Below, one piece after another: positions 1 through 13,600 of a stretch of DNA of 64,000 nt. The notes beneath the pieces are model-generated. The model was not told the DNA's origin. It did no database searches and was given only the letters and a program-made list of their open reading frames with translations. This DNA comes from Rostratula benghalensis (taxonomy: Eukaryota > Chordata > Aves > Charadriiformes > Rostratulidae): positions 359,266 through 423,265 of the forward strand of contig VXAI01000443.1 in the NCBI GenBank assembly GCA_013399305.1, read 5' to 3'. Made by a program: the position numbers and the translations under genes. Positions within the stretch are counted from its first letter, which is position 1. Every line of letters starts with the position of its first letter.

Positions 1-2260
1 TGTACATCTTGAAAAATACTGGAGTCTCATAATTTCTCCTGGAGTTGGAAATACTGAATTTACATTTCATTGTAACCCATTCATTGGTTTATAGACCTCT
101 AGTTCTCCAGGGAACATCACAGATTCAGATGATCTCCCTGAGTGCTGGATTTTGCATTTGAATCTCTGATTTAGCTGAAAGATGTATTAAGAAACCTCAT
201 GTAGCCAGACAGTTCCCTATTGACTGCACATCTGAGGAGACTCCGGAGCACAAGTTATTCCAGCAAGGATATGGAATAAATTACACTCAATAATTTGCCT
301 CTAGATCAGCCTTTCTACACACAGTGGAATAATGTATTCATCTGGACAAGCAGACCCCATTTCAGAGAGTGTTTTATGCAGAGTATATATCTTGCAAGAG
401 AGCAGAACAGATCAAATATTTGGCATAGAGACTTACTTTCACAATCCCTCAAGAAAACAGTACTTATTTCAACTTGTGAAGGCTTGCACTGTCAAGTGGA
501 AAATTCAGGTCTTGTGTATCTGTGTGACATTCGTACTTGGATTAACCATCACTTTAAATAAACTTTTCAAAGGACTTTGCCTTTCAGGATAAACCCCATG
601 TTATCCCAGATGGGAAAGGTATTCAAATCTCAGGAGTTAATTTGTGATGGGTAAGCCATGAAGACTGTGACAGTTTAGTTTAAGTAGACATGAACTGACA
701 GCTGTGGGTAAATGTCTGAATTCTAAAATATATTATTCAGTTATCATTTATGCTCCTCCTTCACAGAAAAATTTTATTCCATTTATCTCAGTATTTTGCT
801 GCCTGAATGATAGGTCCAGCTTTTCCCAGTTCAGTAATGGGCCCATAGTAGGGCACAGCAAGCGTCCCAGCTATCCCTTGCTGGCAATTCAAAGTGTCCC
901 TGAAATCTTCCTATGGTTAAGAACTAAGACGTCCCAACACTACAGAGCACACACTGGATCCTGCAAATTTAAAAATCCTGGAAATCTTTCAGTTAATCTG
1001 AAGAAAACAGATACTTGATGGCCCAACAGGGAGATTACAGAGCTATAGCAAGCAGTTTCTGGTTTCAATGGATTTGGGCTATTTGTCTTCCCCTAAAAAG
1101 AACTCCACTAAGGGGAACATACTGCTGGAAAAGGAAAAAAACATAGATGTTATTTGTCTTTCAAGAATAGAAGGAAGCAAAATGAAGAGGCCTCCAGGAC
1201 CTTTCACATGCTGCAATCTTCAGTCTGGAGATTCACAGTTCTTATTTTGACAAAAGTCACTCACCCCTTGCTGGTATGAATAGACCTTAACAGAAAGAGC
1301 CATTCTGATTTGTATGGGCAAATGAAGCAGTTGTGCCCAAGCAGCCTGTCAGAGGATGAGAGAATTAGTTCAGTTAAATCTTACCCTCCTGCTGAAAACT
1401 TGCTCAGCCTCCAAAGTTTCATCCTTCAGTGACTGCTGAATTGCTTGCCTGTATTTCCAGGTTGTCTCCGTGCAATGTCAAAATACTGCAAACAACGCTG
1501 TTCATACACCATTTCTGGCAGCACCCCACCCACAAAACACTTGAAATGTGGTGCAAAATCTTGTTCACTTGGCATGAGAATAGCTGCCCTCTCTCAGGCC
1601 TTCTCCAACCATATGTTCACATCACTCCTGCTGACATTGGTGGGAATTACAAAGAACCCAAAGGAAAAGCCGATTAAAAACAAGTGGTGTTGTACAGGTC
1701 ATAATATATGCTTCAGTCAGAAAGAGGAACTTAGCTTTTTACTCTATGTAAGTCATAGGAAACTGGATAGGAGTAAAAAAAATCTCTTACCTGGCTGGAA
1801 TCTACTTCTTGGGAATGAATGAACTTATGTCACAGGTGATTCAGAAGTGTTTCTGCTCTTTCTGAATTTAGACCCAAATTCATCAAGCTTTAGAAACCTT
1901 CTAAAAACCTACATTAGGTAAGACATACCCTGTTGCCTCTGTAGCCCCTGGGGAGAGGGATAACTCCAGAAAGCAAACTCAATATACTTAGATTCTAAAA
2001 GAAGTGCAGAAGTCTTCCCTATTACAATAATTTGAATAAGGAAATTTACAGCATCCGGACCACTTGCTTCACATTGTCTGGAGGTGACATTTCATTCTTA
2101 CATTTGTAGTGTACTTAGGAAAATTACCTTAACAAGTAGGAAAGCTAGATTTTTTTGTAAGATAAAAACTGAGATTCACTCTACAAATGGAAATGTCTGT
2201 AATAAATTTAAACCACTTAATCAATGTATTTAAATAGTCTCTTTATGTGGATATATGCTC
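1..2260. other. Unique AT-rich noncoding sequence
   Basis: No exon, repeat family or RNA gene is recognisable. The longest open frames (up to about 125 codons near 1445-1822) have no recognisable domain, and overlapping frames in the same stretch are equally open, as expected by chance. Confidence 0.5.
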
Positions 2261-2415
2261 AGAGAAATTGTGAATGCCCCATCCCTGGGAGTATTCAAGG
2301 CCAGGTTGGATGGGGCTTTCAGCAACCTGGTCTAGTGGGACCCCTGTGGCAGGGGGGTTGGAACTCAACGATCTTTAAGATCCCTTCCAACTCTAAACAT
2401 TCTATGATTCTATGA
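2261..2415 (+). mobile_element. CR1 LINE, 3'-end fragment
   Basis: This is a severely 5'-truncated copy of the avian CR1 non-LTR retrotransposon. It retains the end of the reverse-transcriptase frame ('gtgaatgccccatccctggg', the degenerate remains of the peptide that normally reads roughly DAPSLEVFKARLD) and then the untranslated tail. The tail has 'gatctttaagatcccttcca' followed by the terminal octamer repeat 'attctatgattctatga'. CR1 copies are normally truncated at the 5' end and lack poly(A), and this copy fits that pattern. It is closely similar to the end of the copy at 23395-24066 (both have 'ccaactctaa' just before the tail), so the two probably belong to the same subfamily. It is nonfunctional. 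Confidence 0.95.
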
Positions 2416-3549
2416 CACTGTGTTAGCAAAGTAGCTGTTAGGGGATTTAATTTGTTAGAAAACTTTAGGATATTCTGTGAATTCAACTTAGGTATATAGA
2501 ACCCCTTTGATATATCAGAATCTGCATGTGTTACTCAGTTGCATATTGAATAAACTTCAATTCTTGTACTTAATACCTTATACTTTATACATACATCAGC
2601 TGGATTAGATAAAATACTTTCTCTATAGTATTTAGAGCTGAAGATAATATGTGAAATATAGATGTTCTTTTTAGTTCTGTCTTGAGAGCAATTTGCTTAT
2701 TTACTCTACAATTTCATCCCTCCATCTGTTAAAAAGCAACATAGAACAATATAAAGTACAATATAAAAACAACTTGCCATTGCAAAGAAAGCAATGTGAA
2801 ATATAGAAAAAGAACAGATTTTTTTCAGCAATATAGTTCATTTTTACTCAGCTTAAGCAACTTTATTTTTCATATTTTGTGGAACATAAGTGTATAATAT
2901 GTATCTATATTGCTAACAAAAATCAGATTATTTTGAACAGCTAGTAAAGAAATGTGATTAGGCAGTCGGTAAAATGAGTTTGTGACTAATGACCAAGAAG
3001 CCATGTTTCAACTTCCTTTATGGATCCGATTTCATTAAACTCTTGCAGGCCTTTTTCTGAAAATTCTTCCTTATAACAGTTAGCCTCAGGATCAGTTGAA
3101 ACCTTTAAATAACCTATTGCTAACGACAAAAGTTGTTCTTTTCTATAAGGACTAGAGTAGAGGTCCAAACAGGACATTTACAGATTAAAAGAGAAGAAAA
3201 CACTACAATCATTAGTTAACATAGGGCGTAGGAATTCCTCTAACCATTTCTCTTGGAATTTGAAAAATATTGATGTTCCTATTTGAAAGTTCTTCCCCAG
3301 TTGAAAATTTGTCATATCTCTCAGTAAATTATAATGGATATTAACTTTCAGTTTTAAAAATGTACATTGTACTTTGGATCTGAATTTGTCTGTCTTCGGG
3401 TTCTTTTAACCTTTCCTTTGATCAGCTGGAAAGACAGAGCTCCCTGAATTGTCCAGCACTTGTAAAGTGAACTTCTAGGCTGTTGGCATACACAGAGCTT
3501 TTTTCTCTGGATGGTTTTGCAGATATTTTCTGATAGAGAAAGGAGGGAT
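2416..3549. other. Unique AT-rich noncoding sequence
   Basis: I see no gene or classifiable repeat. The sequence is AT-rich with short A/T runs only. Confidence 0.45.
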
Positions 3550-4040
3550 TCAGCTCACAGTTCTGGAAAGGCTTGTGTTCATTACAGGTTGTCCTTGTCC
3601 CTTTTCTGTCTCTATCCAGATATCGTGCTGCTTTCTTCTGACTTCTCAGCCCTTATCTTGTTGCTCAGTGTGCCATAGTTGTATCATCTGGCTATCACTG
3701 TTGTAATCCAACACTCTTTTTCAATCCCATTCTCTTTCCGTGGGTAATTCTAGCTCCCAGTCTTAATTACACAGACATTCTTTCCTTTTTGCTATTTTTA
3801 ATCCAACCCACTTTGGGCCAAATCTCCTCTCCTTTTGCTTTTTACTCCAGTCTCCTTGTCTACCCAAAGCCTCTATTTAACTCCATCTCTTTGTGAGGTC
3901 TATACAATCTCTTCTTAGTCTTAGCACATTTTCACAATTTCCTGATTATACTTTCTTTATCTCGCTAGCACCAGCATCTGTCCATTCACCACGTAGGTAA
4001 GCTGCTTTCCCTTACCCAAACTCTGCCCAGCTCCTCTGGA
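3550..4040 (+). other. C/T-rich block, possible old repeat relic
   Basis: The plus strand is strongly enriched in C and T over about 490 bases, unlike the AT-balanced flanks, without being a simple repeat. The composition resembles the much longer block at 8545-10602, which I read as an L2-like LINE. No motif or tail here allows a family call. It could also be an unrelated pyrimidine-rich stretch. Confidence 0.35.
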
Positions 4041-7000
4041 CAAACTGGGAAGAGTTCATTTTCTGAAGCCTTGGCAACATTGGAGCTTCTACATGAATGG
4101 GCCACCAATTTTTATTTTCTAACAGATACATATATAAATGATTGTTTGTTTACCTTAATGACCTCCACTTTCAGAAACAGCCCTCCAGTTTTATCTGGGG
4201 AGTACCCAAGAATTTTAGCCTGAAGGTGATGTCTAGAATATAAGATTTCAGGACACTGATGGAATTTGATGACTTTATAAGAAGCTGAAAACAATTCATT
4301 TAAAAGACAGTAATTTATTTTAGTGTAGTGATATAAATTCTGACCACAGCATATAAACACAAAACAATGAAGCAGATTATATGCATCCTCCAAACAAAAG
4401 CACTTAAGTGATATTCCTTAAAGAACCATGTGATTCATGACAGGTGTACTGAAACTGTTAGCAATGTTTAGTTTCATCATCAAGTACACACTTCTTGTTT
4501 CAGCCTCCAACAAGGGAGTGTAGCTACTTGTGGAAGTTTAAAGATTGACTTCCATGAAGCTTCTTGATTAAAATAATATCAGATGACTGATAATATGTGT
4601 AGGGTGGCAGCCTTTCCCTCTAACTTAAACCTCAAAAACAGCTGACTAGTGTAAGCTAATATTATAACGTTCATTAGTGATGGGTGGAGAGAGACAGCAT
4701 CTAGTAATTCATCCTGTTTGCCCTAGACACTACCTGAGGAAGGATCAGGTCACCCTCTAGCCAACTTTACTTTCAATTGCCTGACTGTACATGTAGCCCA
4801 TGTAAGGCTAAATATCTACATTATGAAAGCTAATAAAGTGAGATGGATCATACTCTGAGAATATAAGATGATAGATTCATGATTATTCTTTATTGAAAGA
4901 GACTTTTTATAACACTGAGCTATCTCTTGCAGTCATGACAATTAATTAATTACTTTTAAATCATATATTCCTAAGCAATTTCTATATTCAAAGATAAGTT
5001 ATTCTGATGCTATAATTTAACGAAGGTATATTATTTGCAAATCTTCTTTATCTAGTTATACAGTTCCTCCCGCTAAGGGATTCATATCTGCTAGATATTC
5101 AGCAGCAAAACTGCAGGGACTGCGGAAGTAGCATTTAGCTGGAAGAAATAAAATGTTGAGCATGCAAATGGATTGTGGATGCTCATTTGTTCTGAGCCTT
5201 GCAGGAAGCATGTCTATATTCAATACTGCACAGACTTGGGGGATGACCCCGAATGTAATATTGGTGCATGTGGTCATCTGTGCAAGTTAAGATGTCACCA
5301 AAGCATCAGAGAAGTTAAACAGAGGGACAGTAGCAGATTGTGAAAATCACAGAACTAATGGAAATGCTCCAGCTTCACAGTCCAGGGTGGTGCTATTTTT
5401 TTCTCTGTGGTAGCAAACTGTGGCTATGAAAAAATGCATACATTTGTCTGCAATAGTGCTATGTGAGATTAGTTTTGTAAAGCTGGCAGAGTCTTTGAAG
5501 GCATGGAAGAAAGTAGAGTAGTAGAAGTGTAGGGGCAATTGACTTCCATCTTTTTAAAAGTTTGCAGATTTGCAGCCTCACTCCCTCAGAGCAAGTATCT
5601 GAGGATAAAAAAGCACTGTTGAGTCCTACACCAGTATTAATTTAAAAATAACTGTAAAACATTCCTGGCTAGTTATTCATCTAACTCTCCTTTAATTTTA
5701 GGTTTTAATTATCATTGATAGCAATGACACTGATATGAGCACAAAAAAAAAAAAAACATTGAGCGTTTTGAAATATGTAATATCAAGTGTTTCTGTATAC
5801 AGATAGACATAAATCAAATAAAAAAGCATGTTTTATTTGCTTTTGAAAACGCTTATAAAATGCTGTGTACAGAGTTCTGCTCTAATCACAACACAGACTA
5901 CTATATTTTTACATTACAGCACAGATCAGCAGGCACTGTCAAGAATGGGGTCTTGTGAAAACAAAAAATTGAATTTAGTTCAATATTTTTGAGGTTACTG
6001 ATACTTTTCCGAGCCCTGTTCACTTGCCTATCTTGATTTTCTCTCAATAGTTAACAGCAGTTGCTGTTTACTCACCTTGTAGTAAATACGTTTTCATAAT
6101 TCCCTTATGAAAATATTTTCTCTGTTACAGTAAGGACATTGCAGTGAATTCCTGAATATTGGATTAGTCTTCTCATATGAGAAAATGCAAGTCAGTGCTC
6201 CTGCAATTTGAGTTAACAGTAATATTATATGCTACTGTTAAATTGCACTAGCATTTAACAAAACCAATAAGGATTAACCATGAACCTGAAAAAAAGTTAC
6301 TGGTCTGGTAAATATTTTTGTTTGTTTGTTTGTTTAGTTGTGTATTTGCAGTGGTATCCTTTTAGGTTCCATAATTCTTTGAGTCCTAATACTCTAGTCT
6401 TAAATCTAACAGAATGACAGTATATTGAAATACCAAGAAATACCCAAGAGAAGAAACTGTAAAAAGGACATGCAGGTCACAAACTTCCTATGCAGTATAC
6501 CAAAGCTATCTTTATTATTATTATTCACTATTTCTATTAGTAACACGTAATGCCTGTATCATAACATGGTCCTAAAGACAGTCTCTGTGTAATCAGATAA
6601 CATTTCATACTGTTATCTATGGCTACCTCTCACTTTTTGTGGTTCCATGCGACAGAGCCCTTCACATCATTTAGCTTCTAAATCAGCAGAAGATATATGC
6701 ATAGGTTTAATCTTAAACATACCTTGAGACTCATTTAGATCCTCAGGTCAATTAAGAATTGCAGACAACTCGTTTGTTAAGTCAAGCATGTACCGAAGTG
6801 CTTTGCCAAACTGGGGTCTAGGTACCTAGAGTTAAAAAAGATATATTTAAAAAGCTCTTCGAGGCAAGAGGAGGCAAATAACACAACACATTTTTTCACG
6901 TGGAATACAACTGTTAAACTTGCCTTCCTGCAGATTTTCCTGTACTTGTTTCCCCCCTAACAACAAAACTTGTTTCCATCCCACATTCCTCTGTGGCCTG

Positions 7001-7796
7001 CTTTGCTTTTTTAGGACTTCCCTGTTCTGTTTCCCTGCTTGCAGCCTGTACTCTCACCACAGCCCTCTCCCGCAGATGTCACCTCCAGCTCTTCCCTGCT
7101 CTGTTATCCAGGAGGAAAGCACCACAATGCTGTAGCTGGTTGGGAGGACGATAGCGCAGACTGGCCAAACTGCAGCCTAGCTGAACAGATCATCCCTGAA
7201 TTCAGGTGGACTCTGTTCCTTCAGAGGGCTACTGCTTCTTAATTATCACTAAATCAATAAATAGTATAGCAGCAGCAAGGAGAAGATAAAATAATTACAA
7301 AGACTGGAAGAATCCTAGGATGTGAGACAGTTAGGATGCCATATTTAGACATCAGATTAAAAGATGACTTATAGAAACTATTTAGTTCTTAGTTACTTCA
7401 GTGAAAATTAATTTTTTATTGCTCATTTGAACATGACAATACCAAGCGTCAATAAAACATGAACGTGATACAGAGGATAAAGATAAATATGGTCCCCCTG
7501 AAAATCATTTAGAAAAGTTGCCTAGGAGTCTCAGTGAGATGAACTCACCCCGATTCTCTATAGGACTCCTGACACCACTCAGTTTTAGCGCGCTGAAATT
7601 AATCACTGAAATTAACCACTGACACCTGCTTACTACTTCCACAGGTACATCAATCTTGATTGTTTCCTACTCACTTGGTATTATGCAAAGACTGACTCGT
7701 AGACCATTTTATCATCATTTGCACTGACCATGAGTTAGTTCTTATTACAAAAAACAGGTGCAAAGCATACCCTAAATGCCTTGAAATGTACTTGTA
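4041..7796. other. Unique AT-rich noncoding sequence with minor simple repeats
   Basis: No gene is supported. The stretch holds a run of 14 A at 5743-5756, a short (TTTG)n tract near 6317-6335 and a short (TTA)n tract near 6510-6525. Open frames at 4112-4393, 5056-5277 and 6920-7242 show no recognisable domain. Confidence 0.45.
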
Positions 7797-7985
7797 AGTA
7801 AAAATAAATAATAAGTGTGTTATTTATTTATAAATAATATATAATAGCGTGTTAATAATTATATATTTTATATTGTGTTTATAGTATATTATTATGTAAC
7901 ATATAATAATGAATGTATTATTTATATAATATATTGATTGCTTTTATAAATAAATAAATACATATATATATAGCCTGCATATATG
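7797..7985. repeat. AT low-complexity tract
   Basis: About 190 bases are almost entirely A and T, with interleaved TAAA, ATAT and TTAT units, ending in (AAAT)n at about 7950-7962 and (AT)n at about 7963-7972. It is low-complexity DNA that would melt easily. It could serve as a matrix-attachment-like sequence, but nothing in the sequence proves that. Confidence 0.85.
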
Positions 7986-8544
7986 GATAGCATATCTCTA
8001 GGTTTTACCTGGAAGACAGGTTAACACTGTGACGGATGTAAAAGGAATGGATTAATATGGAGGGAAAAAAAAAAAAAAAAAAGGTATTATGCATGTCCAG
8101 AATGCAATGAACAAGTCCAAAACTGCTATCCTGATAGACCTTGTATGTTACATTTTATAACCATCTGTAAAAGAAAGTTTAATAATTTCAAGGAAAGGAA
8201 ATAAAAATATCTATATTTACTAACAAGCTTGTGATACAGACTAACTGAAGTAATAAAGTAGTGTAGTTTATGCTGTACTCTGAGGCTGATACTGTCACCC
8301 ATGCAGCAACTGAATTGACAAGAGATTTGTTTGTGCTGGTACTGAGGTAGCACATATCCTGGAGTCCATATTGGTATCACCTGAAAAGGAAGAGTGCAAG
8401 CCACTTTTTCTTCCAGCAGTCTTTCCTTCAGGATCTAGCAAACAAATTTTTGAAGTTTAAGGAATCAAACCCCACCTTTCAGTATCATCATCAGTCAACA
8501 TCACGCGAGACAGCTGCTCTTGCTATGTAAAGCTGAATCGTTAC
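7986..8544. other. Noncoding interval with poly(A) run
   Basis: It contains 18 consecutive A at 8065-8082. No AATAAA signal or exon-like sequence lies just upstream, so this is not read as a retrocopy tail. Nothing else is recognisable. Confidence 0.5.
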
Positions 8545-10602
8545 TGAGTGCCCAGAAGAAGGCTTTCGCCAGTACACGTTTTGTGTTACTTTCCTCCCCT
8601 TCAGTATATGTTTCTCCTCTTTTCCAGTTCAAGCTCCATTATGCCATCCTCTTTTCCTGGCTCACCACCATCATACACATTATCCATTCTTTTTCATGAA
8701 CTATATACAATCTTGCCTGTCAAGCTCCACTGCAAGCTCACCCTTTCCTCTTTGATGCTTTCCCAGCTACTCTGATTTAGCTTAACTGAATCCCAGGCTC
8801 ACAGTCCCAGATGACGTTTTACCACTTTTAACTCATTTCTCAAATCTTCCCCTTTTCCTTTTATTTTTGTTTCTGCCAGAATTTTGCTCTTCTTCCAAGA
8901 AAGCACAGACAACACAAGTCATGACCTTCCTTTCTCACCTTGCCACATATTTCCATTTTCCTCCTTCTTTTATGGAACTTGCACTATTTTCTGTCATAGA
9001 CATTGACATTTCTCCTTTGCTCTCTCCTACACATCCCATCCACATGCCCCAATGACCCTGTTCTATTCCATCTTCTTACATCCTTTGTTCCCACACACAG
9101 CCTCTCTCTTACTCTTCTCCTTAACCTCACACTCTACATTGACTTTCCCCTCACAGTACAATATGCTTTAGATGCTTCAGTCTTAGAAAATCTCACCTTT
9201 GACCTTTCTTTCCTCTCCAAGTACAGCCTTAAGTTCCTTCTCCATTTCATTTTGAATTCATCAAACAGCTTGTTTACAATAAGAATCGGTAATTCTCCTC
9301 CTCCCTGTCCAACCCATACCCTCTCCAACACAGCTTTTTGCCCTCTGCCCTCTACCTTTTCTTGCCAGACACTCTGAAAACCTTTTCTTAGCCATTTTTG
9401 TTTTCATCCTCTTTGACATCTCCATCATCTTTTACATGGCTACCCATCTTTTCTTTACATAAGATTGCCTTTTCATGATATTGTCTTCTAATAGTCTTCC
9501 TCTCTGGTCATGCTTTTCTCACATCCTCTATAAATCCGTCTCACTTCATTTATATTTACATTATTCATATAGGAAGATGAAATGCAGGTGTTCAAAGCAT
9601 ACCTTCTCTAACCTAGATCATCTTTTTCACTCCACAAGAAAGTTTGCTTTGTGGATTTCTACTTGCTTGTGGACCCTTACTTTCTCCACAAGTCAAAAAG
9701 GCTAAGCAAGACCATTAATTATCTTCTGAAAAATATTCTCTAATAACACCTTTCTAGATTGCTGAACCATATTTTCACCTTCCTGAACCATATTATGAAA
9801 ATACCTTTTTAAAATAAAATATGTATTGCAGGCCCCACCCTAAATTTTCTAAGACTTTTGGCAAAGCATTTTCAAGACGTATTTTTCTGCATCCCCTCAC
9901 TCAGTTATTCCCTTCATACACACAGAGCGAGTTCTTCATCACCTTCCATCTATCTTATTGCAACACTGTGTTCTCTGCCATTAATGGACACTGTTGTGTT
10001 GCTCTTGGATTGCTGTTGCAAAGACGATCTTTCAGCTCTGTGTTTTCATAATATTCATTTTCTTTTTCCTCTCACCTCTTTCCTTGCTTGCTGCAGTAGA
10101 TATTATAGCAGCCTTCACTCTTTCCATGCTTTACTGTTTTTAATTTTGCATTGATTATTGGACTCTGATGCACAGCCAGCGTCAGGACTGGTTGTCCACT
10201 TGTTCCAGTTTCAAATAAGCTTTTTCCCTCAAGCTGCCCTTCCTGAGTGCCTCAGCATTTACAAATACAACTTCTCCTCTACTATTCTCCGTTCCAGAAT
10301 TACTCTTTTTTAGTGTGATGCCCACAAAAAAGCTTGACAACATATTCCATCATCTTATTACTGGAAACATCATGCCAATGTTGAAAATAACCACTAAATC
10401 GGCAAGCATAACATAATCGTCTCTCAGTATTCCTCCATTTATGTCCATCTACCTGTAAGTATACACCATTTCTCATTCTATGGTCAAACTTGATGTTCTT
10501 TAGGGCAAGGACTAGCTCTCTATTCTATGTTTGCACATTGCTTAATACAACGATGTCCTGGTTCGTGACTCCTGGACGGACAAGTAAATAATAATTATAA
10601 TA
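8545..10602 (+). mobile_element. Ancient L2-like LINE (probable), 3' portion with tail
   Basis: About 2 kb of plus strand is markedly C/T-rich from end to end, which is typical of the reverse-transcriptase C-terminal region of L2-clade LINEs read in the sense direction. Two landmarks support the call. In one frame, 9947-9982 encodes HLSYCNTVFSAI, resembling the L2/CR1-clade signature commonly seen as LDYCNSLLSGL. Near the right end, 'gggcaaggactagctctcta' at about 10502 is followed by 'tgtttgcacattgcttaata', 'gtcctggttcgtgactcctg' and an A/T-rich tail 'taaataataattataat' at 10585-10602. That is the order found in the common amniote L2-like 3' end (gggcagggact, tgtttgtacagcgcctagca, ggggtcctggtcc, then an AATAATAAT tail). 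The frame is broken many times and several short frames overlap, so the element is dead. The left boundary is set only by the composition change. The family call is from memory. Confidence 0.62.
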
Positions 10603-13600
10603 TCTCCACTCTTCCTTCTACAGAGCTCACCCACTGAGCTGACGGCCTAAATGAAACCCAAGGTGATTAATAATGCATCCTTTTACTGACTCTTACACGT
10701 TATTATTCTTGTCACCTGTCAGGATCCACTTTGAGGGAAATCTGTTGTTTTCTGATGAAAAAGGGAGTGAAAAAGAGGCAATTTCTTTTGCCCATTTCTT
10801 CAGAAAAAAAATTAAAAATGGATGAATCATAGTGACAGTCATGAAAGAATTACCACCCCCCCCCTCCTGGATGGTAGTCCCAGAAGGTGCCAGAGTTTTG
10901 AGGGGTTGTCACAACAATCCCTGGACGTTATGTTGGGATTACAACTTTCAGCCCTATTCCAGTGCTAATTAGTGTTTATTATTGTGTGGACATTTTCCCA
11001 CTGAAAACTAGACTGAAAGACCATCAACCCATTTCACATAGACCATTGAACCGTAAGCAGATGATAATGAATTTTGGTTCCTACCAACCTGGGCCAGATT
11101 TGAAGCAATGACCTAGAGGTGAGAAACTCTACATCTCATTACCATTCCCCTGAGTACAACAGTTCTCAAATCATAGGATGAAAAGAAGGAGGGAAAACCA
11201 AGCCTTCCTGGTGTGAGTTAAAGGTCTGCATGAACTTTGAATTTCAAAGCTTTTTCTCAATCATTAATTTAATTCAACTTAAGTAGACTTTAAAGTCTTT
11301 AATTTATACAACTGAGAATCTCAATAGTCAAAATAAAGGGATATAAAAATTTCAGAAAGAATAGGAGGGTAGTTACTTCCTCTTGCTCCAATTCACCCAT
11401 CCCCCTCCCATTTTCTATTGTCACAACAAGCCCGATGAGGGAGATCGGATTAAATATGATTGCCTACTATTCTGCCTAGCTGACAGCTCACCTACAGTGC
11501 ATTCAAAAATAAATGTTATGGCTGGTTTTGCACAAGCTTCAAACATGTATTTGACCTTTTAATATTTTATTTGGTTTTATTGATTTTTGCTTTAATACTT
11601 TAAAGTTTGTGTAGCTGAGGAAAATTGCCAGCGTAGTGAACTACACAAATGGACCGGTTTGCGTATGGGCGCTTGTAAGATCCTGAGCCTGATCTTTTCT
11701 AGCAGTGGGCTCATGGAAAAAAAATATGGATAGATTGTAAAGAACAAATGCACATTTCAGCTTTTACTACATGAGTCTTAGGGAAATAAGCTGTGAAAAG
11801 ACTGCAAATTGGTGCCATAGAAATGACAGCTACAGAATAAACATGATGCAATCAAATTCACTCTCACTAAACTTTAGACCTTTTGTTGTAATTCTTTATA
11901 CAAAAATCTCCTTTTTTTCTTGACCGTTAATACTGATAATTATATCTGTATTTCTTAAGAATATTATGAGTTGCCATTTCTGCATAGTAGCAGATTGAAT
12001 TTATTCACCTTACGGATATATTATTATCACAGATAATAACTGCAGCATGATAATTATCATTAATTATTCATTTGGATTAAGAGGCAAATAGGCTTGCATT
12101 CAAGGGTCTTCCAGAGCAGTGTTCATTGTTCCAGGGCCCTGTGTGCCAGTGTGACTAATTCATACTCCTTTCAGTGCCACTGTTGACATCTGACCGGTCC
12201 CATATGTATTTATTTCAAAATATTATAAAAGGAATAAGTGCATCATTTCAGGACATAACCACTAAAATAGACATATGGTTCTTTTCTGCCCTCTGAGTGA
12301 GAATACGCAATTTTCTATTAGAGAATATGCTCAGAGAGTATCATTTCAATAGATCTGTATGTATGCCCTATCTTTGCATTCCTGTGTCATCCTATTTAAG
12401 CTTATATAAGCCAATACATTTACATAATAGCTTTTAGCACAAATAATAACGTGTGAAGCTGTACAATTTGTCGTTCATTGAACACAGTATTTAGTCAAAC
12501 TGATTTTAATCCGTTCTGAAGCTGAACTAGGTTTAATGTGCAAGGATCTTCTCAGCACAAGGTTAGAAAAATCCAAGGGGAGGGAAAAAATTAGAAAGAA
12601 GGGCAGTATGGCTGATGAAAAAGGGACAATAAATAATATAAATGCTAATTCCTTTATGTGGTTCTCACCCAATACTTATTAGCAAGCCTCTCTCTCATTC
12701 CCTCTCTAATCTTTGCTTCATATCTAAAAAAATGTCTTGAAGGTAGTAACACGATCATCTGAGGACCAACATGACAGCTCCAATATGCACAGAGTGATAA
12801 ATGTCAGTCTGGCTTTTATAGCTCTGAGGCTGCACTTATATATGCCCTGTGTGACTTACCATCTTTGCCTCCACAGATGATTCCTTTTTATTGTTAATAT
12901 GTCAGCACGGGTCCAGTGCTATTCAATATGAATTGCTCTGTAATAGTCTGGAACCCTCCTTCTCTGACTTCAGTTTTAGCTTGTTCCACTATTTCTATGC
13001 TTAATTTTAAGGTCAAGTCCCTAGAGTTCTGGAACAAAAGCAGCAGCTTCCATGTGGGGCAGTATGCACTTTTATCCAATATAAACACTGAACGTGAAAA
13101 GAAGAAAGGATGCAGAGATGGCGAAAGGAAGTAGTGGTATCAACATTGTTAAAATATACTATGGAAATGTCAGTTAAGGATTGCAAATTTCAACAAGATA
13201 AAACCAAACAATCAGGAAAGGTTGTTATCCTAGTAATCCCTTTTTGCACTCACATGTATCACCAGCATGCTATTGTTGGCAAGGAGATGTATGTGGGGTG
13301 GAAAAACACATAGGTACTTGGGTCACAAATGATGACAGGGCACATCAGAAACATCATATTTGTAGTTGTACCCTTCAAAATATGCACCAAGAAATCAACA
13401 CCTAGAAAGAAAGAGAGAAGGCAGCAGAGTTTTGCAGCCTGTCTCTGTTAGGTCATCTGGATAGTGACATACTGACTGTAAAAACGACTGCAGGTAAAGT
13501 CATCAACTGGTACTTAAAAAATAAGGGGGAGGCAATCTACTGGATTTCAAAATGGAAGTAGAGCTAGAGCAAGCTTAAGTGAGGGCTGAGATGGGGTGGT

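Noticed and set aside
1445..1822. 125-codon plus-strand frame
   Set aside because: A second frame over the same bases is also long, and neither resembles a known protein.
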